A stretch of 64,000 nucleotides of DNA from Streptomonospora litoralis (GCF_004323735.1 NZ_CP036455.1:2165101-2229100); one strand, 5' to 3'; counted from the stretch's first letter, positions 53,613 through 62,101 are shown. Notes: generated from the letters alone by a model not told the origin. A program made the numbers and translations.

Positions 53613-54989
53613 TCACTCGTGGACGTGCAGCGGCTTTCCGGCCAGTGCGAGGTGCGCCTCGCCCAGTGCCTCCGACTGCGTCGGGTGCGGGTGCACGAGC
53701 TGGGCCACTTCGGAGGGCAGCGCCTCCCAGTTGTAGATGAGTTGGCCCTCGGCGGTCAGCTCGCCCACGCGCGAGCCGATCATGTGCACGCCCAGGACGG
53801 GGCCGTCCTTCTGCGCGATGACCTTCACCGAACCCTGCGTCTGCAGGATCTGGCTCTTGCCGTTGCCGCCGAGGTTGTAGTCGAGCTCGACGATCTCGTA
53901 GCCGCGCTCCTTGGCCTTGGCGGAGGTCAGCCCCACCGAGGCGACCTCCGGCTCGGAGTAGGTGATGCGCGGGACGCCGTCGTAGTCGATGGCCGGCGGG
54001 TTGAGCCCGGCGAGCTGCTCGGCGACGTAGATGCCCTCGGCGAAGCCGGCGTGGGCGAGCTGCAGCGTGGGGATGAGGTCGCCGACGGCGTAGATGTTGC
54101 CGACACCGGTGTGCAGGTTCTCGTCGACCTCGACGAACCCGCGCTCCATGCGGATGCCGTTGTCCTCGTAGCCCAGGCCCTCCGAGACCGGGGCGCGGCC
54201 GATGGCCACCAGCAGCACCTCGGCCTCCAGCGTCTTGCCGCCCTGCAGGGTCACGCTGACGCCGGAGTCGGTGGTCTTGACGCTCTCGAAGGGGGTTTCG
54301 AGCTCGTACTTGATGCCGCGCTTGCGGAAGGCCCGCTCCAGCTGCTTGGAGGTGGACTCGTCCTCCAGCGGAAGCAGATGCGGCAGCGCCTCGATGATCG
54401 TGACCTCGGAGCCGTACGAGCGGTAGACGCTGGCGAACTCGACGCCGATGACGCCGCCGCCCAGCACCGCCACCGACTTGGGCACCCGCTCCATGGTCAG
54501 GGCCTGCTCGCTGGTGATGACCTTCTCGCCGTCGATGTCCAGGCCCAGGGTCTTGGGCTCCGAACCGCTCGCCAGCAGGATGTTGGTGCCCTTGTAGACG
54601 GTGTCGCCGACGGTGACCTCGTCGCGCCCGGTGAGCCGGCCCTCGCCCTCGACCACGGTGATGCCGTGCGACTTGATCAGGCCGGTCAGCCCGCGGAACA
54701 TGCGGCTGACGACCTTGTCCTTGTAGGCGTTGACGCCCGCCATGTCGATGCCGTCGAAGCTGGCCTTGACCCCGAAGGTCTCCGAGTCCCGCGCGGCGTC
54801 GGCAACCTCGGCCGAGTGCAGCAGCGCCTTCGTGGGGATGCAGCCGACGTGCAGGCAGGTGCCCCCGAGCTTGTTCTTCTCGATCAGGGCGACCTTCATG
54901 CCCAGCTCGGAGGCGCGGATGGCGGCGGCGTAGCCACCGCTGCCGGCTCCCAGGATCACCAGGTCGAAGGTGCCGCCGTTCTCACTCAC
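53613..54989 (-). CDS. lpdA: dihydrolipoyl dehydrogenase (E3)
   Basis: A 458-residue FAD disulfide oxidoreductase that reoxidises dihydrolipoyl groups of 2-oxoacid dehydrogenases. The FAD site is LVILGAGSGGYAAAIRASEL. The redox disulfide is Cys45/Cys50 (GGTCLHVGCIPTKALLHS). The NAD site is SVAVLGGGVIGVEFASVYRS, with a late NIYAVGDLIPTLQLAHAGFA, and the C-terminal catalytic His-Glu pair is VHPHPTQSEALGEAHLAL. The GTG start has AAGGAGTGTCC upstream. It lies between pepA and sucB on one strand, probably one transcription unit. Confidence 0.97.
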   Translation of the reverse strand: MSENGGTFDLVILGAGSGGYAAAIRASELGMKVALIEKNKLGGTCLHVGCIPTKALLHSAEVADAARDSETFGVKASFDGIDMAGVNAYKDKVVSRMFRGLTGLIKSHGITVVEGEGRLTGRDEVTVGDTVYKGTNILLASGSEPKTLGLDIDGEKVITSEQALTMERVPKSVAVLGGGVIGVEFASVYRSYGSEVTIIEALPHLLPLEDESTSKQLERAFRKRGIKYELETPFESVKTTDSGVSVTLQGGKTLEAEVLLVAIGRAPVSEGLGYEDNGIRMERGFVEVDENLHTGVGNIYAVGDLIPTLQLAHAGFAEGIYVAEQLAGLNPPAIDYDGVPRITYSEPEVASVGLTSAKAKERGYEIVELDYNLGGNGKSQILQTQGSVKVIAQKDGPVLGVHMIGSRVGELTAEGQLIYNWEALPSEVAQLVHPHPTQSEALGEAHLALAGKPLHVHE

Positions 54990-55082
54990 GGGAAGGACAC
55001 TCCTTGATGTGGATGTGAATGTTCGTCTGGATCGGACGCGTCCGCGCGGCCGGGCCGGATGGTGCCCGGCCGCGGCAGCTGT

Positions 55083-56597
55083 TCAGTTCTCGCGTGCGGA
55101 GGTGTTCGCGGCGTTCTCCGCGATCCGCACCAGCGTGCGGGTGGCGGCACCGGTGCCGCCCTTCGGGGTGTAGCCGAAGGGCCGGCCCTGGTTGAACGAG
55201 GGGCCTGCGATGTCCAGATGCGCCCAGTGCACGCCCTCATCGATGAACTCCTTGAGGAACACGCCGGCGCTGAGCATGCCGCCCCAGCGCTCGCCCGGGA
55301 CGTTGGCGATGTCGGCGACGGTGGAGTCCAGGCCCTGGCGCAGCTCTGCGGGAAGCGGCATGGGCCAGCTCTGCTCGCCGGCGGCGGTCGCGGCGGCGTG
55401 GACGTCCTCGCGTACGCCGTCGTCGTTGGCCATTACGGCGAACACCCGGGTGCCCAGCGCGACCAGCTGCGCACCCGTCAGCGTGGCCACGTCCACGATC
55501 AGGTCGGGGGAGTCCTCTTGGGCGCGCACCAGCGCGTCGGCCATGACCAGGCGGCCCTCGGCGTCGGTGTTGAGGACCTCCACGGTCTTGCCGCCGTAGA
55601 TGGTCAGCACGTCGGAGGGGCGCTGGGCGCTGCCGCCGGGCATGTTCTCGGCGATGGCGAGGTAGGCCACGGCGTTGACGGCCGGGCCCAGCTGCGCGAT
55701 GGCGCGCATGGCGCCCAGTACGGCGGCCGCGCCGCCCATGTCGGACTTCATCCAGTCCATGGACCCGGCCGGCTTCAGCGAAAGGCCACCGGAGTCGAAG
55801 GTGATGCCCTTGCCCACGAACGCGATTGTGCGGCGGGCCTCGGGATGGGTGTACTCCAGGCGCACCAGGCGGGGCGGGTTCGCCGAGCCCTGGCCGACGC
55901 CGATGAGCCCGCCGTAGCCGCCGTCGGAGAGTTCCTGCTCGTCGAGGACCTGCACGCTCAGGCCGTCACCGCGTCCGACCTCGGCGGCGATGTTCGCCAG
56001 GTCCTCGGGCACGAGGTCGGCGGGGGCGGTGTTCACCAGATCGCGGGTGAGGGAGACGGCTCCGGCGATGGTGCCGGCGCGCTCGACGGCCTCCCGCGCT
56101 CCGGGGACGCCGGCGGCCACCAGCAGTTCGGCGGCGGGAGAACGGACGTCCTCGTCGGTGCGGTAGCGGTTGAAGGCGTAGTCGCCCAGCAGCGCACCCA
56201 GGGCGGCGGCCTCGGCCAGTTCGGGGGTTTCGGCGGGCAGTGCCAGCGCGATGCGGTGCTGCGCGGTGCCGCGCGAGCGCAGCGCCGCGCCGGCGGCGCG
56301 GGCGACGGCGTCGGGATCGGGGGCGGCACCGGCGCCCGGCGGGGCGCCCAGGCCGACCGCGACGACCACGGGTGCGTTCAGCGCGCCCTGCGTGGGGACG
56401 CTGTGCACCTCCTCGGCGGCGCCGGTCGCACCCAGCAGCGACAGCGTCTTGGCCAGGCCGCCGGGGAAGGCGGCGTCGACGGTCTCGGCGCCCGACGCGG
56501 GCTGGGGTCCGTCGTCCGCCGCATGGTAGCCGACCACCACCGCGTCGACGTCGAGCGAACCGGGGGATTCCGTAATAACTGACAACGACGTGCTCAC
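55083..56597 (-). CDS. pepA: leucyl aminopeptidase (M17)
   Basis: A 504-residue hexameric zinc/manganese aminopeptidase (PepA/LAP), cytosolic. The N-terminal macro-like domain begins SLSVITESPGSLDVDAVVVG. The catalytic domain has FVGKGITFDSGGLSLKPAGS (metal Lys and Asp), MDWMKSDMGGAAAVLGAMRA and the family signature VLNTDAEGRLVMADALVRAQ. In E. coli PepA also binds DNA, which has not been tested here. GTG 56597 is 7 nt after TAGCAT, so a leaderless message is likely. A 20-bp palindrome covers its -35 region. lpdA follows after 93 bp. Confidence 0.96.
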   Translation of the reverse strand: MSTSLSVITESPGSLDVDAVVVGYHAADDGPQPASGAETVDAAFPGGLAKTLSLLGATGAAEEVHSVPTQGALNAPVVVAVGLGAPPGAGAAPDPDAVARAAGAALRSRGTAQHRIALALPAETPELAEAAALGALLGDYAFNRYRTDEDVRSPAAELLVAAGVPGAREAVERAGTIAGAVSLTRDLVNTAPADLVPEDLANIAAEVGRGDGLSVQVLDEQELSDGGYGGLIGVGQGSANPPRLVRLEYTHPEARRTIAFVGKGITFDSGGLSLKPAGSMDWMKSDMGGAAAVLGAMRAIAQLGPAVNAVAYLAIAENMPGGSAQRPSDVLTIYGGKTVEVLNTDAEGRLVMADALVRAQEDSPDLIVDVATLTGAQLVALGTRVFAVMANDDGVREDVHAAATAAGEQSWPMPLPAELRQGLDSTVADIANVPGERWGGMLSAGVFLKEFIDEGVHWAHLDIAGPSFNQGRPFGYTPKGGTGAATRTLVRIAENAANTSAREN

Positions 56598-56604
56598 GCA
56601 CCCG

Positions 56605-56610
56605 ATGCTA
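56605..56610 (-). promoter_or_regulatory. candidate -10 box for pepA
   Basis: TAGCAT on the minus strand, 7 nt before GTG 56597; leaderless spacing. Confidence 0.45.
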
Positions 56611-56618
56611 GCCCTTGT

Positions 56619-56638
56619 GACGTGCCCCCGGGCACGTC
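56619..56638. promoter_or_regulatory. 20-bp palindrome upstream of pepA
   Basis: GACGTGCCC-CC-GGGCACGTC, a perfect 9-bp inverted repeat centred about 20 bp upstream of the pepA -10, overlapping the -35 position. A repressor operator is likely; the regulator is unknown. Confidence 0.5.
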
Positions 56639-57517
56639 GCCCGCGGCGTGGCAGCGCATGCGGAAAAGAACCGCGTCCCTCGACGCGGTCCGGCGACAGT
56701 CACGGTCTTCCGCCCGCAGCGGAGCCCGACACGCTGCGCCGCTCACGAAACGCGCGCCCTTCGCCACTGCCGCCGCCGAGCCGCCAACCCCAGGTCGGCG
56801 GCGCCAGCGGCTCGGGTGCGGGGACGCTCAAGGCTGCAGCGGGTGTCCGCGGCCGTGCCGCCGGACGAGTCACCAGGTCAGGCGGTCCCGATCGGGGAGG
56901 GTAACGGCCGTGGGTGTGAATAAATGTGACGATGCCAACATGTGGTACCCGTCGGCTGGCGGCTGGGGTCTGCTGGGCGGCCTTGTTGGTCTGCCGGGTG
57001 GCGGGTGGTCGTCACTGGAAATGCGGCGAGGGTGGCGGTGGGTGGCGCCCGCGGTTACCGGTTCGGGTGCTCGCCGGTGGCGGCGGCCAGCGGGGTGGGT
57101 CGGTTCCGCTGGGCGGCATTGTGGTCTGCCGGGTAGCCGGTCGCCTGACGGGGAACGGCGGGCACCGAGGGCGGCGGGTGGCCTTACCGAAAAGCGGCGC
57201 CGAGGGCGGCGGTGGGCCGGGCCTGCGGTCGTCGGGTCGGGTGCCCGCCGGTGACGGCGGTCGGCGGGGCGGCGGGTCGGGTCCGCTGGGCGGCCTTGTT
57301 GGTCGGCCGGGCGGCGGGTGGCCTGACGGGGAACGACGGGCAGCGAGGACCGCGCCGGGTCCGGCCCGCGGTCGACGGGTCGGGTGCCCGCCGGTGGCGG
57401 CGGCCGACGAGAGCGAAGTTCGGCGGCCGCAGGCCGGTCGGCGCATCTAATGCGCGGTTTCACCGGATTCCGACCGCTCTTTGGTCGAAACCCTGCGCTG
57501 GGCGACACCGGTCCCAT

Positions 57518-57573
57518 CGAGTCTGTCTGCACAGTTAGATTCGGCGCCGAATCCGTCCCTGCAGACAGACTCG
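57518..57573. repeat. 56-bp palindrome-ended insertion
   Basis: Perfect 14-bp terminal inverted repeats CGAGTCTGTCTGCA (57518-57531) and TGCAGACAGACTCG (57560-57573). They enclose a 16-bp perfect palindrome GATTCGGCGCCGAATC (57538-57553). The sequence is absent from the matching place in island A. No target duplication is evident. Confidence 0.75.
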
Positions 57574-57579
57574 GCGGGG

Positions 57580-57765
57580 CTTGTCCCGTCTATCGTGGAC
57601 TTATGGTCGCCGGGAAGCGCATGCCGTGACCATAAGTTCACGATCATCGCCGGGTGAACCGGCATACCGGACATACCGGCGCCGGTTCGCCGACCGGGTC
57701 TCGCCGTGTTCCGACCGGGCCCGCGCCGGCCGGAACAGGCGGCGGGCGCGGTCGCGGATGCTCGC
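57580..57765 (-). repeat. conserved extragenic element, copy C
   Basis: Inverse copy of the element at 4961-5108 and 40562-40755. Its arms are TCGTGGACTTATGGTC (57593-57608) and GACCATAAGTTCACGA (57628-57643), with one mismatch and a 19-nt loop. The ACATACCGG/CATACCGG motifs follow. Confidence 0.8.
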
Positions 57766-58523
57766 ACGCCCCGGTGGCGCGCCGGAGCGGGGGCCGGGGG
57801 GCGACGCCGCGTCGCTCGTGGCGCCCGGGCGCGGCCGCCGGTTGCCCCACCGCCCAATGGGGTGGGCTTTTGGGGGCCTATGCCCGTTTTGCGGGCGGCC
57901 CCGGCGGACGCAGCGGCCACGAGACGCACGAAAAGTTGACTCCGGGGGCATTTTCGCGCCATTCGGCGCGCTTCGTGCGCCACCGCCGCCGCAGCACGGA
58001 GGCGGACCCACCGAGGAATCGGGCATTGGTGGGCAAAACACCCCGCGCTGTTCCGCATCGCGGAATGACAGTGCGAGGGTGGCATCCTCAGGGCGACACC
58101 GAGGCCGATACCGCCGCACATACGTGCATCTCGTGACCGCCATCGGGCTGCATGGCGCCCGGCCGCCCCGCATCAGAGGCCGCGCCGACAACCGACAACC
58201 GCCCTCCTCGCCGCTCTCGCCGGCCGCCGCCACCGGCGGGCATCCGACCCGATGACCGCAGGCGCCACCCCGCGCCCTCCTCGCCACTCTCGCCGGGCGC
58301 GCCACCGGCGAGCACCCGAACCGTTGGGCGCGGGCTTGGCCCCGCGGCCACCGTTGCCGCCGCTTTTCAGTGCAGACCGCCTGTAACCCGGCAGATCCAC
58401 AAGGCCGCCCAGTTGGCCCGAGCCGTGTCCCCGCGGACCGCGCGACCGGAGAGCGCCCGACCCGTTGGGAGTGGATGCGGCTCTCCGTCGTGTCTCGTAT
58501 TTTGAGACGCAATTCCGGTGTCC

Positions 58524-58541
58524 GCCTCGGGCGCGCGAGGC
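58524..58541 (-). terminator. candidate cobS terminator
   Basis: GCCTCG (58524-58529) / CGAGGC (58536-58541) stem, 25 bp after the cobS stop. A second short stem GTCTC/GAGAC (58492-58508) follows. Weak. Confidence 0.3.
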
Positions 58542-58565
58542 GCGCTTGTGAGCGCGGGATGCTCG

Positions 58566-59396
58566 TCACACGGCGGCGACGGCGACGACCAGTGCGGTGG
58601 TCGCCGCGGTTTCGGATAGGGCGCCGAGGGTGTCGCCGGTGATGCCGCCGGTGCGGTGCACCGCGCGGGCCAGCAGGGGTGCTGCCGCGGCAGGGCCCGC
58701 CGCGGCCGCTGCGGCGCAGGCCGGCGCGAACCAGCCGCCGTGGGCGAGCCCGGCCGCGGCGGCGAACAGCAGTACCGCGGCGGTGGCCACGGCCGCCCCC
58801 CAATGGGGGACCGTGCCCGCCACGAACGCTCCCAGCCCCTCCGGGCGCGCCGAGGGGACGCGCGGAGTGCACGCCCAGGTGATGGCGAGCCGTCCGGATG
58901 CGGTCGCGGTGACCAGCGCCGCCGCACCGGCGGCGAGGGAGGCGTCGGCGACCGCGCCCAGTGCCGCCGTCTGGATCACCAGGGTCAGCACCAGAGTGAT
59001 CACGCCGAACGGCCCGATGTCCGAGCGCCGCATGATCTCCAGCGCCTGCGCCGCCGGTTTCCCGCTGCCCAGCCCGTCGGCCAGGTCGGCCAGCCCGTCC
59101 AAGTGCAGACCGCGGGTGAGCAGCGCAAGCGTTCCCACCGCCAGTGCCGCCGCCAGGAAGCCGGGCAGCCCCAGCAGCGCGGCGGCCACCAGCACCGCTG
59201 CGGCGGCGGCCCCCAGCACCGCGCCCACCAGCGGCGCCAGCACCATGGCCCAGCCCGCGACGGTCCGGTCGACGCGGGGGGCCGCCACCGGCACCGCGGT
59301 CAGTGTGCCCGCCGCCATGCGCAGCCCGTCCAGCCCGTCGTGCAGCGGCCCGCTCCGTGCGGCCCCCGGCGAGCCGGAGTCGCCACCCGAGGCCAT
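58566..59396 (-). CDS. cobS: adenosylcobinamide-GDP ribazoletransferase
   Basis: A 276-residue polytopic membrane enzyme joining alpha-ribazole (phosphate) to adenosylcobinamide-GDP, the last step of cobalamin assembly. Motifs: DGLRMAAGTLTAVPVAAPRV at the start, TRGLHLDGLADLADGLGSGK (conserved Asp cluster for metal), EIMRRSDIGPFGVITLVLTL and the C-terminal VHRTGGITGDTLGALSETAA. ATG 59396 is chosen for its GGAAGGGAG site; the longer frame is Gly-rich. It is separated from cobU by a TnpB element. cobT is not in the window. Confidence 0.94.
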   Translation of the reverse strand: MASGGDSGSPGAARSGPLHDGLDGLRMAAGTLTAVPVAAPRVDRTVAGWAMVLAPLVGAVLGAAAAAVLVAAALLGLPGFLAAALAVGTLALLTRGLHLDGLADLADGLGSGKPAAQALEIMRRSDIGPFGVITLVLTLVIQTAALGAVADASLAAGAAALVTATASGRLAITWACTPRVPSARPEGLGAFVAGTVPHWGAAVATAAVLLFAAAAGLAHGGWFAPACAAAAAAGPAAAAPLLARAVHRTGGITGDTLGALSETAATTALVVAVAAV

Positions 59397-59651
59397 CGCG
59401 CTCCCTTCCGTGCCCGGGCAAAGGGCTTCGTTCCCACCGTCGATGCCCCCTCGGCCCGTGGACATCGCGTTGATCCCGCCTCTGCGGCCATGTTCGGGGC
59501 CGACCACGGCCGGCGGAGCGGGATCAGGTTTTCAGCCGATTTTAGCGAGGAACCCCGCCTCTTCAGAGCCGGGAGGAATCGCTTCTCATCACGGCCCCGC
59601 CCCGAATACGAGCACGCCTGCGGATATCGGCGTTCGGCCCCTATCGGGGCG

Positions 59652-59673
59652 GCGGTGATCGTAGGATCACCGC
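59652..59673 (+). promoter_or_regulatory. hairpin directly before tnpB start
   Basis: GCGGTGATC-GTAG-GATCACCGC, a perfect 9-bp stem ending one base before GTG 59675. It could be part of the element's left end or control tnpB translation. Confidence 0.5.
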
Positions 59674-59674
59674 T

Positions 59675-60832
59675 GTGCAGCTCGTCGTGCAGGCCAAACT
59701 CATGCCCGATGCCGCACAGGCGTCCGCGCCGGCCTCCACCCTGCGCACCCTCAACGAGGCCGCCAACCGGGTCTCGGCGGTGGCCTTCGACCTCGGCGTG
59801 CCGCGCGAGTACGAGCTGCGCAAGCACACCTACGCCGACCTGCGCGCTCAAGGACTGGGCGCTCAGGCGGCCCAGCACACCATCAAGAAGGTCCGCGACG
59901 CCTACACCACGCTGGCGGCCACCATCCGGGCCGGCCACCTCGGCAAACCCGGCAGCAAGCGCCGCCGCAACGCCGAGTCCGCGCCGGTCGCCTTCCGGCC
60001 CGAGGCCGCCCACCCCTTCGACGACCGGTGCCTGTCCTGGCGGTACGACCAGCGGACCGTCAGTATCTGGACCACCGCGGGCCGGTTGAAGAACGTGGGC
60101 TTCGCCTGCTCCTCAGAGGCGCTCGAAATGCTGGTAGAGCACCGCCGGGGCGAATCCGACCTGGTCGAACGCGACGGCGTGTTCTACCTTATGGCCACCT
60201 GCGAGGTGCCCGAAGCCGAGCAGTATGCACCCGCGGGGTTCATCGGTGTGGACCTGGGCATCGCCAACATCGCTACCACCTCCACCGGTTACCGGGCGGC
60301 CGGGCGGGGCTTGAACCGCCACCGCAAGCGCCAGGCTGCCCTGCGGGCCAAACTCCAGGCCAAGAAGACGACATCGGCGAAACGCCGGTTGAAGAAGCGC
60401 AACCGGCGCGAGCGGCGCGACGTTGCGAACACCAACCACGTCATCGCCAAGCAGATCGTGACCGAGGCTGAACGCACCTCGGCCGGTATCGCCCTGGAAG
60501 ACCTGACGGGGATCCGGCAGAGGGTACGGCTTTGCCGGCCCCAACGGGTCGCGATCCATTCCTGGGCCTTCGCCCGGCTCGCCGCCTTCATCGCCTACAA
60601 GGCCAAGCGGGCCGGTGTGCCGCTGGTCTCGGTGGATCCGGCCTACACCAGCCGGGAATGCGCCGAACGCCACCACATCGACACGAGGAACCGCCTCGAT
60701 CGGGCCCGGTTCGTGTGCCGGTCGTGCGGGGTCGTTGCCCACGCCGACCGCAACGCTTCCCGCGCCATCGCCCGCCGGGGCGAGGACGCGTGGAATGCGG
60801 GGCGTGCGTCACGCGTCCCTGCCGCCCCGTAA
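59675..60832 (+). CDS. tnpB: TnpB-family RNA-guided endonuclease, probably impaired
   Basis: A 385-residue OrfB/TnpB protein. The RuvC catalytic triad is intact: Asp193 (FIGVDLGIANIATTS), Glu275 (GIALEDLTGIR) and Asp358 (VVAHADRNASRA). The zinc finger normally has four Cys. Here Cys329, Cys348 and Cys351 remain, but the second ligand is Arg332 (SRECAERHHID; codon CGC at 60668-60670, one transition from TGC). TnpB proteins cut DNA next to a TAM using an RNA from the element's 3' end and help retain the element. It is full length without frameshift. Loss of a zinc ligand probably weakens it; this is inferred. Confidence 0.92.
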   Translation: MQLVVQAKLMPDAAQASAPASTLRTLNEAANRVSAVAFDLGVPREYELRKHTYADLRAQGLGAQAAQHTIKKVRDAYTTLAATIRAGHLGKPGSKRRRNAESAPVAFRPEAAHPFDDRCLSWRYDQRTVSIWTTAGRLKNVGFACSSEALEMLVEHRRGESDLVERDGVFYLMATCEVPEAEQYAPAGFIGVDLGIANIATTSTGYRAAGRGLNRHRKRQAALRAKLQAKKTTSAKRRLKKRNRRERRDVANTNHVIAKQIVTEAERTSAGIALEDLTGIRQRVRLCRPQRVAIHSWAFARLAAFIAYKAKRAGVPLVSVDPAYTSRECAERHHIDTRNRLDRARFVCRSCGVVAHADRNASRAIARRGEDAWNAGRASRVPAAP

Positions 60833-60918
60833 GGGGTGTCTGGACGGAGGAGCCCACCCGGCAGCCGGTCGGGCGGCTACCTCCAAGCCCGCCTATCAGG
60901 GCCTATCAGGGCCGGGTC
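60833..60918 (+). ncRNA. candidate omega-RNA (reRNA) 3' part of the TnpB element
   Basis: By analogy with other TnpB elements the guide RNA covers the 3' end of tnpB and the right end. Here AAGCCCGCC is followed by GCCTATCAGG repeated twice in tandem (60891-60910), then GGGTC and AAGTTGAC. The doubling looks like an insertion in the terminal hairpin. The guide would begin after the right end, inside the cobU side. Confidence 0.4.
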
Positions 60919-60955
60919 AAGTTGACCACCCGACACGACGGGCGCGCCCGCCGTC

Positions 60956-62101
60956 TCACGGCAGTTCCGTCACGCGCCCTGCCGTGGCCAGCACGACCTC
61001 CTCGGACTCTGCCGCGAGGAGTTGGTTCACGCGGCCCAGCCAGTCGCGGAAGAGGCCGCCGCTCACCGTCGCGGGCACCACCCCCGAGCCCACCTCGTTG
61101 GTCACCGCGACGACGTAGGCGGGACAGCGGCGCCAGGCGTCGACCAGTTCGCCGACCCGCGCCGACAGCTCCTCCTCGGCGCCCGACGGCGGGCTCTCCG
61201 CCCACAGGCCGCAGTGCTCCATGGCGGCGGCCAGCCACGTGCCCACGCAGTCGAACAGCAGGGCGCCCTGCGACCCGCGCAGCACGGCCGCCGCATCAGG
61301 GGTCTCCTCGGTCTTCCACCACCAGGGGCGGCGCGCGCGGTGGTCGGCCACGCGGCGCGCCCAGGACTCGTCGCCGCTCGGGCTCGGACCGGTGGCCAGG
61401 TAGGTGACGTCGGGTTCGCCCAGCAGCCGCCGCTCGGCCTCGGCCGACTTCCCCGACCTCGCGCCCCCGGTGATCAGGACCCGGTGGGGGCCGTGCGCGC
61501 GCTCGGGCGGCCAGGCCGACGGCGGACACCACAGCTCCTGGCCGTCGGAGGGCGAGGACGCGCCCCACAACCGGGCGCGGCGGTCGAACTCGGCCGGGGA
61601 GTGGACGCGGTGGTCGCCTCCCACCGCCAGGACCGCGGTGGTGGTCGATACGACACCGGCCCGGCGCAGCGCACCGATCACGGCGGCGGACTCGCCCACG
61701 TCCACGATCGCGACGTCGACCTGGTGGGCGGGTGCCGTCGAGGCCGAGGCGGGCTCCGCGGTCCAGGTGCCGCCTCCTCGGCCCGGACCGCCGTCGGCGT
61801 CGCCGGGGGAGTCCGCGGTCGGCGGCCCCGGCGGGTCGGCGGGCGCATCGGGCCGGGCGAACAGCAGGCGCTCCCCACCGGGACCCTCCACGCGTGTGCC
61901 GTAGGGGGTCACGTCGACCGTGTACCCGGACGGGGGAGCGGAGACCGCCCCCGTGCCGGGATCGCGCAGCGTCAGGACGTCGTCGACGGTGATGCGCACG
62001 GGAACCCGCCGGTTCTCCGCCGCGCGGTTGCAGGATGCGCAGCGGCACTGCGGTGCGGGCCAGCCTTCGGAGCCGGAAGTGCCGGAGAGTCGGATTCGCA
62101 C
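60956..62101 (-). CDS. cobU: CobU-type kinase/guanylyltransferase fused to a degenerate MBL-like domain
   Basis: A 381-residue protein. The C-terminal ~175 residues are CobU (adenosylcobinamide kinase/GTP:cobinamide-P guanylyltransferase). They include the P-loop VLITGGARSGKSAEAERR at ~208, the His in ADHRARRPWWWKTEETPDAA, ALLFDCVGTWLAAAM, and VVAVTNEVGSGVVPATVSGG with FRDWLGRVNQLLA. The N-terminal ~200 residues (IRLSGTSGSEGWPAPQCRCA; later GDHRVHSPAEFDRRARLWGA) resemble the metallo-beta-lactamase-fold domain fused to CobU in streptomycetes. They lack an HxHxDH metal site and contain a Gly/Pro/Asp-rich insert. The start is GTG 62101, with TTAACT 7 nt upstream. Confidence 0.92.
   Translation of the reverse strand: MRIRLSGTSGSEGWPAPQCRCASCNRAAENRRVPVRITVDDVLTLRDPGTGAVSAPPSGYTVDVTPYGTRVEGPGGERLLFARPDAPADPPGPPTADSPGDADGGPGRGGGTWTAEPASASTAPAHQVDVAIVDVGESAAVIGALRRAGVVSTTTAVLAVGGDHRVHSPAEFDRRARLWGASSPSDGQELWCPPSAWPPERAHGPHRVLITGGARSGKSAEAERRLLGEPDVTYLATGPSPSGDESWARRVADHRARRPWWWKTEETPDAAAVLRGSQGALLFDCVGTWLAAAMEHCGLWAESPPSGAEEELSARVGELVDAWRRCPAYVVAVTNEVGSGVVPATVSGGLFRDWLGRVNQLLAAESEEVVLATAGRVTELP

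Larger units (their letters stand above)
56598..58565. repeat. intergenic repeat island C/D (1.97 kb)
   Basis: The longest gene-free stretch, between pepA (start) and cobS (end). About 56960-57440 holds three or more degenerate copies of the ~138-bp unit: GGCCTTGTTGGTCTGCCGGG exact at 56979-56998 and GGGTGCTCGCCGGTGG exact at 57065-57080. At 57424-57510 is sequence shared with island A. At 57518-57573 is a palindromic insertion, and at 57580-57765 an inverted copy of the conserved element. 57770-58160 is unique with small hairpins. 58170-58450 has more units in opposite orientation (exact core at 58302-58317). Crossing frames are repeat-derived, not genes. Confidence 0.8.
59640..60920 (+). 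mobile_element. solitary IS605/IS1341-type TnpB element
   Basis: A TnpB-only insertion lying between cobU and cobS in the opposite orientation. No TnpA (Y1 transposase) gene accompanies it, so mobility would depend on a helper. The left boundary is approximate, near CCCCTATCGGGGC (59638-59650). The right boundary is taken at the AAGTTGAC run near 60918, as in related actinobacterial elements. Exact ends need an empty-site comparison. Confidence 0.6.

Noticed and set aside
57447-58121. 224-codon minus-strand frame in repeat island C
   Set aside because: Built from the extragenic element (gives the same MSGMPVHPAMI translation in all three islands) plus unique low-complexity sequence; no ribosome site or homologous domain.
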